This document shows positions 1 to 9,283 of a DNA stretch of 64,000 nt, piece by piece; position 1 is the stretch's first letter; each line of letters opens with the position of its first letter. The stretch comes from an uncultured Porphyromonadaceae bacterium (GTDB taxonomy: Bacteria; Bacteroidota; Bacteroidia; Bacteroidales; Muribaculaceae): positions 1 to 64,000 of the forward strand of contig CAMJZI010000003.1 of NCBI GenBank assembly GCA_946410185.1, read 5' to 3'. A program made the position numbers and the translations under genes. The notes below the pieces were generated by a model. That model did no database searches. It had not been told where the DNA came from and was given only the letters and a program-made list of their open reading frames with translations.

Positions 1-3
1 CGT

Positions 4-42
4 GCAGCGATGAAAGTTTGACGAATAAACTTTCATCGCTGC
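4..42. repeat. Perfect inverted repeat (16-bp arms, 7-nt loop)
   Basis: GCAGCGATGAAAGTTT-gacgaat-AAACTTTCATCGCTGC. Confidence 0.85.
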
Positions 43-142
43 AAAGTTAGGGCTTAATTTCTTGGCCGTCAGGCCGATTTAAAACCTTGAGGCGAATTAT
101 GACACAGCCCCGTTGTCGTTGATGTCCTTTGACAGGAATTGC

Positions 143-2230
143 TTATTTGACCTTGGAAGAGACCTTTTTGCGGGGTTTGGCGACCGCTTTCAGGCGCAGC
201 ACCTGGGCACTGCGGGTTGGCATATAGAGCTTGAGCCATCCCAGATGAGCGTCGGCATACAGGTCGTCGTGCTGGGTGAGGTGCTTGACCTTGCTGTCGA
301 TGTTACCATAGCCGCCATAGCGGGCGTCATCACTGTCAAACACACCCTCGTACTCGCCCTCGGGTGCCAGGATGGGATAATCCACATGAGACTCGGTGGG
401 GCTGAAGTTGAAGATAAACACAAGACTGCCCCTCATGTAGGCCAGCACTTGGTCGTCGTCCTTGTCCCATAGCTTGCGCACCGGCAGTTTCTGGAAATTC
501 TTGGTGCCGCCGATGAGGTGTATCATGTCGTTGTCCCAGTTGTTCAGGAACTGGTACTTGAGGTCCTTACGGTCCACAAGGTCCCACTGGCGGCGGGCAT
601 ACTTGTAACTCCAGCCATTGCCCTCGCGCGGGAAATCGATCCACTCGGGATGCCCCCACTCGTTGCCCATGAAGTTGAGGTAAGCACCATTGATGAGCGA
701 GGCGGTCACCAGGCGTATCATCTTGTGCAGCGCCATGCCGCGGTCCACGGTGCCGTCATGGTCATCGGTCATCATGTGCCAATACATTTCCTTGTCGATG
801 AGGCGGAAGATGATGGTCTTGTCACCCACGAGGGCCTGGTCGTGGCTCTCGGCATAGGAAACAGTTTTCTCGTCCTCGCGCCTGTTGGTCAGCTCCCAGA
901 AGATTGATGTGGGCTTCCAGTCTTCGTCCTTGCGCTCCTTGATGGTCTTGATCCAGTAGTCGGGGATACCCATCGCCATGCGGTAATCAAAGCCGATGCC
1001 ACCGTCCTTGAACGTGCGGGCCAGGCCGGGCATGCCACTCATCTCCTCGGCAATGGTGATGGCATGCGGGTTGATGTCGTGGATCAGCACATTGGCCAGG
1101 GTCAGGTAGGTAATGGCGTTAGTGTCCTCGCTGCCGTTATAGTAGTCGTCATAACTGCCGAAGGCCTGTCCCAGACCGTGGCTGTAGTAGAGCATCGAAG
1201 TCACACCATCAAAGCGGAAACCGTCAAACTTGTATTCCTCCAACCAATACTTGCAGTTGGAAAGCAGGAAGTTGAGCACCGCATTCTTGCCGTAGTCAAA
1301 GCACAACGAGTCCCAGGCGGGATGCTCGCGCTTGTCGTCGCCATAGAAGTAGAGGTCGCCCGTGCCGTCAAAGCAACCCAGGCCCTCGACCTCGTTTTTC
1401 ACCGCATGAGAGTGAACGATATCCATGATAACGGCTATGCCGTGGGCATGGGCATCATCGATGAGACGCTTCAACTCCTCGGGGGTGCCAAAACGTGAAG
1501 ATGCAGCATAGAAACTCGACACATGGTAACCGAAGGAGCCATAGTAGGGGTGCTCCTGGATGGCCATGATCTGGATGGCGTTGTAGCCGTCGGCAATGAT
1601 GCGCGGCAGCACATTGACCCGGAATTCCTCATAGGTTCCCACCCCCTCGCGGTTCTGCGCCATGCCGATGTGGCACTCATAGATGAGCAGCGGCCGTGTG
1701 TTGGGCACAAAGTCCTTGACCTGGAACTCATAGCGATGCTCGGGCGCCCACACCTGGGCCGAGAAGATATACGTTTTCTCGTCTTGAACCACACGGGTGG
1801 CATAGGCCGGTATGCGCTCGCCTTCCCCACCCTGCCAGTGGATGCGCAGCTTGTACAGGTCGCCATGATGCATGGCACGCTCGGGCAGAACGATTTCCCA
1901 ATTGCCGCCATCAAGCCTCTTGAGCCGGTAGGGTGTACATTCCCGCCAATCGTTGAACTGCCCGATGAGGTATATCTCGGTCGCATTGGGTGCCCATTCA
2001 CGGAACACCCACCCGCCCTCGCTGGTGCGATGCAAGCCATAATAGTTGTAGGCGTTGGCAAACTCAACAAGGTTGCCCGTACCTCCAGTGAGTTCGGCTA
2101 TCTTGTTCACAGCGTCCTGGTGACGTCCGTTGATAGCATCGCTATAGGGCTCCAGCCACGGATCGTCATTGATGATTGCAAGATTCTTTTTCTTCCTCAT
2201 ATCGGTTAGTACTAGCTTGGTGATGAGCAC
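143..2230 (-). CDS. glgB: 1,4-alpha-glucan branching enzyme (GH13)
   Basis: ORF 695 aa; GH13 motifs DIVHSHA, FDGFRFDGVTSM, ITIAEEMSGMPG, AESHDQALVGDK; N-terminal CBM48-like region. Confidence 0.95.
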   Translation of the reverse strand: MLITKLVLTDMRKKKNLAIINDDPWLEPYSDAINGRHQDAVNKIAELTGGTGNLVEFANAYNYYGLHRTSEGGWVFREWAPNATEIYLIGQFNDWRECTPYRLKRLDGGNWEIVLPERAMHHGDLYKLRIHWQGGEGERIPAYATRVVQDEKTYIFSAQVWAPEHRYEFQVKDFVPNTRPLLIYECHIGMAQNREGVGTYEEFRVNVLPRIIADGYNAIQIMAIQEHPYYGSFGYHVSSFYAASSRFGTPEELKRLIDDAHAHGIAVIMDIVHSHAVKNEVEGLGCFDGTGDLYFYGDDKREHPAWDSLCFDYGKNAVLNFLLSNCKYWLEEYKFDGFRFDGVTSMLYYSHGLGQAFGSYDDYYNGSEDTNAITYLTLANVLIHDINPHAITIAEEMSGMPGLARTFKDGGIGFDYRMAMGIPDYWIKTIKERKDEDWKPTSIFWELTNRREDEKTVSYAESHDQALVGDKTIIFRLIDKEMYWHMMTDDHDGTVDRGMALHKMIRLVTASLINGAYLNFMGNEWGHPEWIDFPREGNGWSYKYARRQWDLVDRKDLKYQFLNNWDNDMIHLIGGTKNFQKLPVRKLWDKDDDQVLAYMRGSLVFIFNFSPTESHVDYPILAPEGEYEGVFDSDDARYGGYGNIDSKVKHLTQHDDLYADAHLGWLKLYMPTRSAQVLRLKAVAKPRKKVSSKVK

Positions 2231-2417
2231 AAAGGTACAATTTTACCCTCAATTATCGCTGCAATTGGGCACAGTTTCTGCTGTTCAGCGCTGAAATCGA
2301 TTGCAAATCAATAGCAAAAGGAAGAAAAAAACACAAGAAATTGATAGGTTATCAAAAAAAACATTAAATTTGCACACTTTACAGAGAATATTAACAACTT
2401 AAAAATAGCTTATCATT

Positions 2418-3272
2418 ATGAGACTAGAAGGAAGACGCGAAAGCGAAAATGTAGAAGATCGCCGCGGTATGGGCACCGGTACCAAGGTTGGACTGGGAGG
2501 CATCGGCGGACTGATTATCGCCGGATTGATCACCCTGCTGATGGGCGGCAACATCGGTGACGTGCTGAGCATGGGTGTTCAAAACGAGGCTACCACGCAG
2601 ACCGAATTTACCGAAGAAGAACAGCAACTGGCGCAGTTTGCACGCGTCATCGAGGCCAGTACCGAGGATGTCTGGTCGCAGATCTTCCGTGAAAACGGAC
2701 TTGGTGAATATGACCCGCCCACGCTCGTGCTCTACACTGGCAGCACCAGCACCGCTTGCGGCCAGGGAAGCCAGGCCATGGGACCGTTCTACTGCTCTGG
2801 CGACCAGAAGCTGTATATCGACCTGTCTTTCTTCCAGACGATGCAGCAGCAACTGGGTGCCAGCGGTGACCTGGCCTACGCCTACGTTATCGCCCACGAG
2901 GTGGGACACCACATCGAGTACCTGACCGGCACCTTGCAGAAGGCCCACCAGCGCATGCAAGCCACCAGCCAGGCCAACGCCAACAAGTACAGTGTGCGTC
3001 TGGAGCTGATGGCCGACTTCTATGCTGGCGTGTGGGCTCACTACGAGAGCAAGATGTTTGGCAGCATCAACGACAAGGACCTGATGGAGGCCATCAAGTG
3101 CGCACAGGTTATCGGCGACGACTACTTGCAGAAGCGCGCTCAGGGCTACGCCGTGCCCGAGAGTTTCACCCACGGTACCAGCGAACAGCGCATGAAGTGG
3201 TTCAAACTCGGTTTCCAGACCGGCGACGTGCGCCGTGCCACTACCTTCCAGGAGAGCGACGCCACCCTGTAA
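2418..3272 (+). CDS. Neutral zinc metallopeptidase, YpfJ family
   Basis: MRLEGRRESENVEDRRG N-terminus, TM segment, AHEVGHHIEYLTG zinc motif, LELMADFYAGVWAHY. Confidence 0.92.
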   Translation: MRLEGRRESENVEDRRGMGTGTKVGLGGIGGLIIAGLITLLMGGNIGDVLSMGVQNEATTQTEFTEEEQQLAQFARVIEASTEDVWSQIFRENGLGEYDPPTLVLYTGSTSTACGQGSQAMGPFYCSGDQKLYIDLSFFQTMQQQLGASGDLAYAYVIAHEVGHHIEYLTGTLQKAHQRMQATSQANANKYSVRLELMADFYAGVWAHYESKMFGSINDKDLMEAIKCAQVIGDDYLQKRAQGYAVPESFTHGTSEQRMKWFKLGFQTGDVRRATTFQESDATL

Positions 3273-3288
3273 ACATTGACAAAATCAC

Positions 3289-3325
3289 AAAATGGGACAA
3301 AGGGACAGTTCTTTTGTCCCATTTT
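3289..3325. terminator. 13-bp perfect hairpin, terminator- and REP-like, in the convergent gap
   Basis: AAAATGGGACAAA-gggacagttct-TTTGTCCCATTTT between converging 3' ends. Confidence 0.75.
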
Positions 3326-4117
3326 TTATTGTTGTTTGTAGATTGCGGTAAAAGTGCGGCCGCTGTCGATGCCCAGACGGCGGGCCGAGAAAAAGCGGTC
3401 GTGGTCGCAACGCGAGCAATGCTGCGACATGGCGATGTTTACTACTGGCACGCCGGCAGCAGCCAGGACGGCACGATTGGCGGCGCGCAAGTCGATGTGA
3501 GCCTTGCCTGTGACAGCGTTGCGCTTGACGATGGCGCCCAGGTCGAAACAGGCCTTATCAAAGGCTTCGACCACCTCGTCACCCACCTCAAAACACTCCT
3601 GGCAGATGCTAGGTCCCATCGATGCCTGGATGCGACCGGGACTCGCACCCTGGCGGACCATTTCCTTCAAGACAGCCTCACCAATGCGCCCCACGGTGCC
3701 ACGCCAGCCAGCATGGGCCACAGCAATAACACCGGCCCGGACGTCGGCCAGCACAATGGGCACACAATCGGCTGTATTCACACCAATGACAAGGCCCTGC
3801 AGCTTGGTCACCAATGCGTCAACGCCCTCATGAGCCGCCTCTTGCTTATCGATATCCAGCGTGCGGAAACGCTCATCGATGACGGCAACACGGCACGAGT
3901 GGGTCTGCCGCGGCATCACCAGGTCGTCCAAGTCAACGCCCAGTTGCATGGCCAGCGTGAGCCGCGCATCCAGCACACGCAGGGCATCATCGCCCACATA
4001 GTCGCACAAGTTCACACTCGAATAGGGGTTGCGCCCGTCAACCTGGCCGCGAGTTGTCGAGAAAGCCTCAATGCCCTCAACCGGCTCCACAAAATTCAAT
4101 TTCTCCAATTCCATCAT
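3326..4117 (-). CDS. pgeF: Polyphenol oxidase/purine nucleoside phosphorylase family (YfiH/PgeF)
   Basis: TADCVPIVLADVRAGVIAVAHAGWRGTVGRI and GPSICQECFEVGDEV motifs. Confidence 0.92.
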   Translation of the reverse strand: MMELEKLNFVEPVEGIEAFSTTRGQVDGRNPYSSVNLCDYVGDDALRVLDARLTLAMQLGVDLDDLVMPRQTHSCRVAVIDERFRTLDIDKQEAAHEGVDALVTKLQGLVIGVNTADCVPIVLADVRAGVIAVAHAGWRGTVGRIGEAVLKEMVRQGASPGRIQASMGPSICQECFEVGDEVVEAFDKACFDLGAIVKRNAVTGKAHIDLRAANRAVLAAAGVPVVNIAMSQHCSRCDHDRFFSARRLGIDSGRTFTAIYKQQ

Positions 4118-4188
4118 GAGACAAAGGTAACATTTTATTCCCTATCGAACATCATTAATCCGAGAAAACTGAGTACCTTTGCACATCT

Positions 4189-5280
4189 ATGATACTTAAC
4201 ACTGCCACCATACTCAACTACAAGAACATTGCCGAGGCTCGCATGGAGTGCTCGCCCAAGCTCAACTGCCTCATTGGCAACAACGGGCAAGGCAAGACCA
4301 ACGTGCTTGACGCAATCTACTACTTGAGCATGTGCCGCTCCTATGTCTCAACGGCCGACAACAGTTCGGTTATCAAGCACGGCGAGCCTTACATGATGCT
4401 CCAGGGCAGTTACACCCGCTGCGAGGCACCAGTGGAAATCAGCATTGCCCTGCAGCGTGGCAAGCGCAAGGTCGTGCGCCGCGACGGCAAGGAGTACCAG
4501 CGTCTGAGCCAGCACATCGGGCTACTGCCCGTTGTCATGGTGTCGCCCATGGATTGGGACCTGGTAAGGGGCAGTGGCGAGGAGAGGCGGCGTTTCATGG
4601 ACCTCATCATCTCGCAGAATAACAGCGAATACCTTGATGCCCTTATCCGTTACAACAAGGCCGTTGAGCAACGCAATGCCATGATCAAGCGGGAGATGCG
4701 CGACCCGTTGCTCTATGAGACGGTCGAACAGGCAATGGCTGTGCACGCCACCCTGATACACCAGGTGCGCAGCCTGTGGGTCGAGCAGTTCATGCCCATC
4801 TTCATGCACTACTACAGTGCCGTGGCTGGCGACGGCGAGACCGTCAGCCTGCACTACCAGAGCCACCTCAACGACGGCTCGATGGCCGATCACCTGGCCG
4901 CAACCCGCGAGCGCGACATGATACTGGGCTACACCACCCGTGGCATCCACCGCGACGACATCGAGCTCATGCTCGACGGATACCCCATGCGGCGAACCGG
5001 CAGCCAGGGGCAGTGCAAAACCTACACCATCGCCCTGCGCTTTGCCCAGTTTGATTTTCTCAAGGCCAACAATGCCGCCGTTCCCATCCTGCTGCTGGAT
5101 GACATCTTTGACAAGCTCGACGCGAGCCGTGTCGAGCGCATCGTCGATGTCGTGTCCAGCAACCGCTTCGGCCAGATTTTCATCACCGACACCAACCGCA
5201 CCCACCTTGACGAAATCGTCGCCCGCCACGGCGGTGGCCACTGCCTGATGCATGTCGAGGACGGCAACATCACCATCTAG
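4189..5280 (+). CDS. recF: DNA replication/repair protein RecF
   Basis: IGNNGQGKTNVLDAIYYLS Walker A; RREFMD-like region; LLLDDIFDKLDASR Walker B/signature. Confidence 0.96.
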   Translation: MILNTATILNYKNIAEARMECSPKLNCLIGNNGQGKTNVLDAIYYLSMCRSYVSTADNSSVIKHGEPYMMLQGSYTRCEAPVEISIALQRGKRKVVRRDGKEYQRLSQHIGLLPVVMVSPMDWDLVRGSGEERRRFMDLIISQNNSEYLDALIRYNKAVEQRNAMIKREMRDPLLYETVEQAMAVHATLIHQVRSLWVEQFMPIFMHYYSAVAGDGETVSLHYQSHLNDGSMADHLAATRERDMILGYTTRGIHRDDIELMLDGYPMRRTGSQGQCKTYTIALRFAQFDFLKANNAAVPILLLDDIFDKLDASRVERIVDVVSSNRFGQIFITDTNRTHLDEIVARHGGGHCLMHVEDGNITI

Positions 5281-5301
5281 ACAAAAAAAAGGAACACCCA
5301 T

Positions 5302-5592
5302 ATGAAACGCACCGAAGCCCGCAACATAGGAGAAATCATCAACGACGTGCTCAAGAAGGAAAACCTGGATGTTGCCCTCGACGAGCACCGCGCCAGTGCC
5401 CTGTGGCCGCAAATCGTGGGCGACGGTATCAACCGCTACACCATCAGGCGCTATGTCAAGGATGGCGTGATGACCGTGCACATGTCGTCGGCATCGCTGG
5501 CCAATGAGCTGATGTACAACCGCGAGAGCATCATCCAGCGCATCAACGAAGCCCTGGGCCGCGAAATAATAAGAGAAATCGTTTTCAAGTAA
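5302..5592 (+). CDS. DUF721 (DciA-like) protein
   Basis: 96 aa directly after recF; short DUF721-like sequence (LWPQIVGDGINRYT...LANELMYNRESIIQRINEALG). Confidence 0.85.
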   Translation: MKRTEARNIGEIINDVLKKENLDVALDEHRASALWPQIVGDGINRYTIRRYVKDGVMTVHMSSASLANELMYNRESIIQRINEALGREIIREIVFK

Positions 5593-5627
5593 TCAAACCT
5601 AAACCATCAAATAAAGAATTAAGAAAA

Positions 5628-6077
5628 ATGAACCACGCTATCGAAGCCCAATACCCATTTCACTGCGCCACGCCCATCCAGCTGCGTTTCAACGACATCG
5701 ACGCCCTGGGCCATGTCAACAACTCGGCTTATTTCGAGTTTTTCGACCTGGGCAAGACGCAATACTTTGCCGGACTGAAGGTTCAGACCGACATTGACTG
5801 GTGCCAACCCGCCATCATCATTGCCAACGTCAACTGCAGCTTCCTGGCACAAACCCACTTCGATGAACCCATCGAGGTGAGAACCCAGTGTTCACATCTG
5901 GGCAACAAGAGCCTGACACTGTTGCAGCATCTTGTCAACCGCGACACCCATGAGGTGAAATGCACCTGCGCCACCATCATGGTCAACCTTCATCCAGACA
6001 CGCATCAGCCTTCACCCATCCCCCAAGTGTGGCGCGACGCGTTCACGGCATTTGAGGGACACGACTTAACGGAATAA
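5628..6077 (+). CDS. Acyl-CoA thioesterase, 4-hydroxybenzoyl-CoA thioesterase-like hotdog fold
   Basis: LRFNDIDALGHVNNSAYFEFFDLGKTQYF motif. Confidence 0.9.
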   Translation: MNHAIEAQYPFHCATPIQLRFNDIDALGHVNNSAYFEFFDLGKTQYFAGLKVQTDIDWCQPAIIIANVNCSFLAQTHFDEPIEVRTQCSHLGNKSLTLLQHLVNRDTHEVKCTCATIMVNLHPDTHQPSPIPQVWRDAFTAFEGHDLTE

Positions 6078-6101
6078 CCCCCCTTTTTTTCACTTAATCT
6101 C

Positions 6102-6151
6102 AATAAAAGTCAGGCAACCGCTCAATGATGGACAGTTGCCTGACTTTTATT
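6102..6151. terminator. Bidirectional hairpin terminator
   Basis: 17-bp perfect stem AATAAAAGTCAGGCAAC...GTTGCCTGACTTTTATT between converging genes. Confidence 0.88.
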
Positions 6152-6179
6152 ATTACTCTAACTTTTCAGGTACCGTGAA

Positions 6180-7355
6180 TCACTTCATCACCTTAGCGGT
6201 GCTTGTGGTACCGTCGCTGTAGGTGGTTACCTGGACAGCCACACCATTGGGCTGGGCGATTTCCTGACCAGCCATGTTGAAGTAACGAACGCTGGCAACC
6301 GTCTTGTCACCGTTAAGCTCGTTCACACCCGTGGGCTCGGGCTCGGGGAACACCTCAAGATAAACAATCTCAGATTCATTGCGCACGCCATTCACCGTGT
6401 AATAAACCTGCATACCAATGCGCCACTCAAAGAAGCGGTCATAGCCCTCGGCATTGGTCCTGTAGAAGTAGATGCTCTCGGGCGAGAAGTTGTAGCTATA
6501 CTGACCATAAGGCACCTCGGTCACATCCTGGTAGTTGAAATCATAGCCATACTTGTCGCTGGTGAAGGTGAACAACTCATCATAGTCGGTAAACACGCTA
6601 TAGCTCAACTGGCCCTGCTCGATGTCCAGGGGGTTGCCCTCAACATCAACGGGATTGATATTGAATTGCAGGCGGTTATAGCCGTTCTCATTGCCCATGT
6701 CGCGCCACTCGATCACCTCAGGGTTGGCAGGAACTGCGGGTTGGGCTGCGGGAATCTCGGTGAGCTTGGTGCCCCACTCGATGGTCTGCACCCATGCAAG
6801 GTTGTCGGCCCAGATGGCGCTCAAACCGGTGGCGGCAAATTCGGCCAGGTCTTCGGCAGTGAGCACTTCGGCACCCTGTGTGCCCTCAAGACGAATCGTC
6901 TCGCCATCGATGGTGAAGACAGCAGCCTCGACAGTCTCGTCGGGAGTATAGTTCACCTCGAGCTCATAGGTGTCCCAGTTGATGGTGGCCTCGCTGGTGC
7001 TGCCCCATGACAGAATCACGTCGGCATCATAGTAAGGGCTGTGATAAATCACCTGTCCCATAGGAATCGTGATAGTCGTGCCATCGTCGCTCAGGGTACC
7101 CTTCACCCATGTGTCATAGGACATAGCCATCAAGGGATTCTTCATGTAAACGGTCTGGCCGTCCTCGGCAAACACGATGCCAACCTTACCCTCTTGATAG
7201 GCTACATAGAAACCATTCTCGTAGTCCCAGATGACACATTGTCCCTCACGGTTGTAGTTCTTAAACGTGCCAGCTGGTTGCTCGGTAATCGGCTCGGTGG
7301 CAAAGGCCGTGACCACAACTGCCATAGCAGCTAAAAGCATAGTAATCTTCTTCAT
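6180..7355 (-). CDS. Secreted protein with T9SS type A-like C-terminus
   Basis: Signal peptide MKKITMLLAAMAVVVTAFA; C-terminus VRYFNMAGQEIAQPNGVAVQVTTYSDGTTSTAKVMK. Confidence 0.75.
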   Translation of the reverse strand: MKKITMLLAAMAVVVTAFATEPITEQPAGTFKNYNREGQCVIWDYENGFYVAYQEGKVGIVFAEDGQTVYMKNPLMAMSYDTWVKGTLSDDGTTITIPMGQVIYHSPYYDADVILSWGSTSEATINWDTYELEVNYTPDETVEAAVFTIDGETIRLEGTQGAEVLTAEDLAEFAATGLSAIWADNLAWVQTIEWGTKLTEIPAAQPAVPANPEVIEWRDMGNENGYNRLQFNINPVDVEGNPLDIEQGQLSYSVFTDYDELFTFTSDKYGYDFNYQDVTEVPYGQYSYNFSPESIYFYRTNAEGYDRFFEWRIGMQVYYTVNGVRNESEIVYLEVFPEPEPTGVNELNGDKTVASVRYFNMAGQEIAQPNGVAVQVTTYSDGTTSTAKVMK

Positions 7356-7570
7356 GTTTGAGTAGAGATTAAATAGTTAATAATACATATATATCGCACT
7401 AATATTAAATTCAAGCAAGTATCGTTCTTGATGCCGTATTTGTTGTTTGTCAGGTAGTTAAATAGAACCCAAGAATGACTGATCTGCCATATTGGCAATG
7501 CAAAGATAATCATTTCACATCAATTAACCAAATCACACAAGAAAAGGCACATTTCATCATCTTGTTCTAA

Positions 7571-7603
7571 AAACTGAAAACTGGAAACTGAAAACTGGAA
7601 ACT
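7571..7603. repeat. 14-bp tandem repeat (AAACTGAAAACTGG) x2.4
   Basis: Direct reading; ends a few bp from the TACCTTTG -7 box at 7610-7617. Confidence 0.9.
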
Positions 7604-7609
7604 TTGTAC

Positions 7610-7617
7610 TACCTTTG
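7610..7617 (+). promoter_or_regulatory. Putative Bacteroidota -7 box (TACCTTTG) for the SIS gene
   Basis: Match to TAnnTTTG, 26 nt upstream of the ATG at 7644. Confidence 0.6.
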
Positions 7618-7643
7618 TACGTTCAAACCATCAAATACCAATT

Positions 7644-8252
7644 ATGGACGTAAAACAATCAATGAAAGAGATACTGGAGGCCGAAAGTAAGGCCGTCCTG
7701 AATATACCTGTCACCGATGCCTATGAGGAGGCGGTCAACCTTATTGTGGAACAAGTCAAGCACGAGGGTGGCAAACTTGTCACCTCGGGCATGGGCAAGT
7801 GTGGCCAAATCGCCGACAACATCGCCACCACATTCTCCTCGACGGGCATTCCCGCCATCTTTCTCCACCCCAGCGAGGCCCAACATGGCGACCTGGGCGT
7901 GGTACAACCCCACGACGTGTTGCTGCTGCTCTCCAACTCAGGACGCACCAACGAGATCTGCGCCCTAGTCTCACTCGCACACAATCTGTATCCCCAGCTC
8001 AAGATTGTCGTCATCACAGGCAACAAGGACAGTGAGCTGGCCCACCTGGCCGACATCTGCCTGTGGACAGGCAAGACCCAGGAGGTTTGTCCATTGGGAC
8101 TGACCCCCACCACCTCGACAACGGTGATGACCGTTATTGGCGACGTGCTGGTAGTCAACACCATGCGGGCCACTGGCTTCACCAGGCAGGACTATGCCCT
8201 GCGCCACCACGGCGGCTACCTGGGCAGCGTAGCCAAGGGGACCAAGTATTAA
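7644..8252 (+). CDS. SIS-domain sugar isomerase, arabinose-5-phosphate isomerase-like without CBS domains
   Basis: SGMGKCGQIADNIATTFSSTGIPAIFLHPSEAQHGDLG; LSNSGRTNEI; CPLGLTPTTSTTVMTVIGDVL. Confidence 0.88.
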   Translation: MDVKQSMKEILEAESKAVLNIPVTDAYEEAVNLIVEQVKHEGGKLVTSGMGKCGQIADNIATTFSSTGIPAIFLHPSEAQHGDLGVVQPHDVLLLLSNSGRTNEICALVSLAHNLYPQLKIVVITGNKDSELAHLADICLWTGKTQEVCPLGLTPTTSTTVMTVIGDVLVVNTMRATGFTRQDYALRHHGGYLGSVAKGTKY

Positions 8253-8291
8253 TCCAGACATCTGACAAATCCCGAGAAACAGATAGATACA

Positions 8292-9221
8292 ATGAGAAAA
8301 ATAATAGCCATCGGTGAATCTGTGCTCGACACCGTCTATAGCGGCAACCAGCCCACGCGCTCCTTTGTCGGGGGGCGTATCGCCAATGCTGCCGCCATCC
8401 TGGGCACCATGGGCCTGCCCGTGGCCATGGTGAGCGAGTGCTGCAACGACCGTGTGGGTGACATCATCATCAGTTACCTTACCAGTCATCATGTGAATGT
8501 GGACTCCATCGACCGCTATACCGATGGGTCAACACCCATGTCGGCCATCTTTGGCGACAGCAATGGCAAGGAGACGCTGGTCAACTATGGCGTGTATCCC
8601 AAGCAGAGGTTTGACGTGGTGTGGCCGCGCATCGACGAGGACGACATCTTGCTGTTTGGCTCCTTGTATGCCATTACCGAGCCGCAGCGGGCAGCCCTGT
8701 TCGAGCTGGTTAACTATGCGGTAGAGCGCAAGGCCATCATCATCTATCTGCCTGGTTTCCAACATGGCATCAACTTCCACATTGCCCACGTCATGCCCGC
8801 CATCCTCGAGAACCTGGAGGTGAGCGATCTGGTCATTGCCCACGAGCGAGACCTGCGCGATGTGTACCCCGGCGAGACTGCCCAGCAGGCATTCAGCAAC
8901 CATGTGGAGTTCTATTGCGACAACTATCTGCACATTCATCCCGACCTGTCGGTGTCACGTTTTGGCAAGGGCGGCAAGACTATGCCCCACCCCGCCATCG
9001 GCGTGCCCTCGAGGCACATGCTTGGCTGGCAGGCTGGCTTCACGGCAGGTGTCATCCACGGCCTGTTGAAGAATCATGTCACACGCGCCACTGTGCACCA
9101 GCTGCCCACACCCACATGGGTCGACATCGTCACCGGAGCCCAGGCCATTGCTTCGTGCTGTGCCAACCCCGACAACTGTCTGGATCAGGCACTGGCTGCC
9201 CGATATGCCGGCGAGCTATAA
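8292..9221 (+). CDS. PfkB-family carbohydrate kinase-like protein with degenerate catalytic motif
   Basis: IGESVLDTVYSGNQPTRSFVGGRIANAAAILGTMGLPVAMVSECCNDRVGD N-terminal PfkB signature; GAGDxF replaced by GWQAGF. Confidence 0.82.
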   Translation: MRKIIAIGESVLDTVYSGNQPTRSFVGGRIANAAAILGTMGLPVAMVSECCNDRVGDIIISYLTSHHVNVDSIDRYTDGSTPMSAIFGDSNGKETLVNYGVYPKQRFDVVWPRIDEDDILLFGSLYAITEPQRAALFELVNYAVERKAIIIYLPGFQHGINFHIAHVMPAILENLEVSDLVIAHERDLRDVYPGETAQQAFSNHVEFYCDNYLHIHPDLSVSRFGKGGKTMPHPAIGVPSRHMLGWQAGFTAGVIHGLLKNHVTRATVHQLPTPTWVDIVTGAQAIASCCANPDNCLDQALAARYAGEL

Positions 9222-9283
9222 CAAACATCACCCGTTTCAATATCAGCCACTTCACTAACAACTGAATACCGTCAACCACAGAA

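Noticed and set aside
3032-4192. 386-aa plus-strand ORF spanning the ypfJ-like 3' end and antisense to pgeF
   Set aside because: Overlaps two well-supported genes in other frames and has no recognisable domain.
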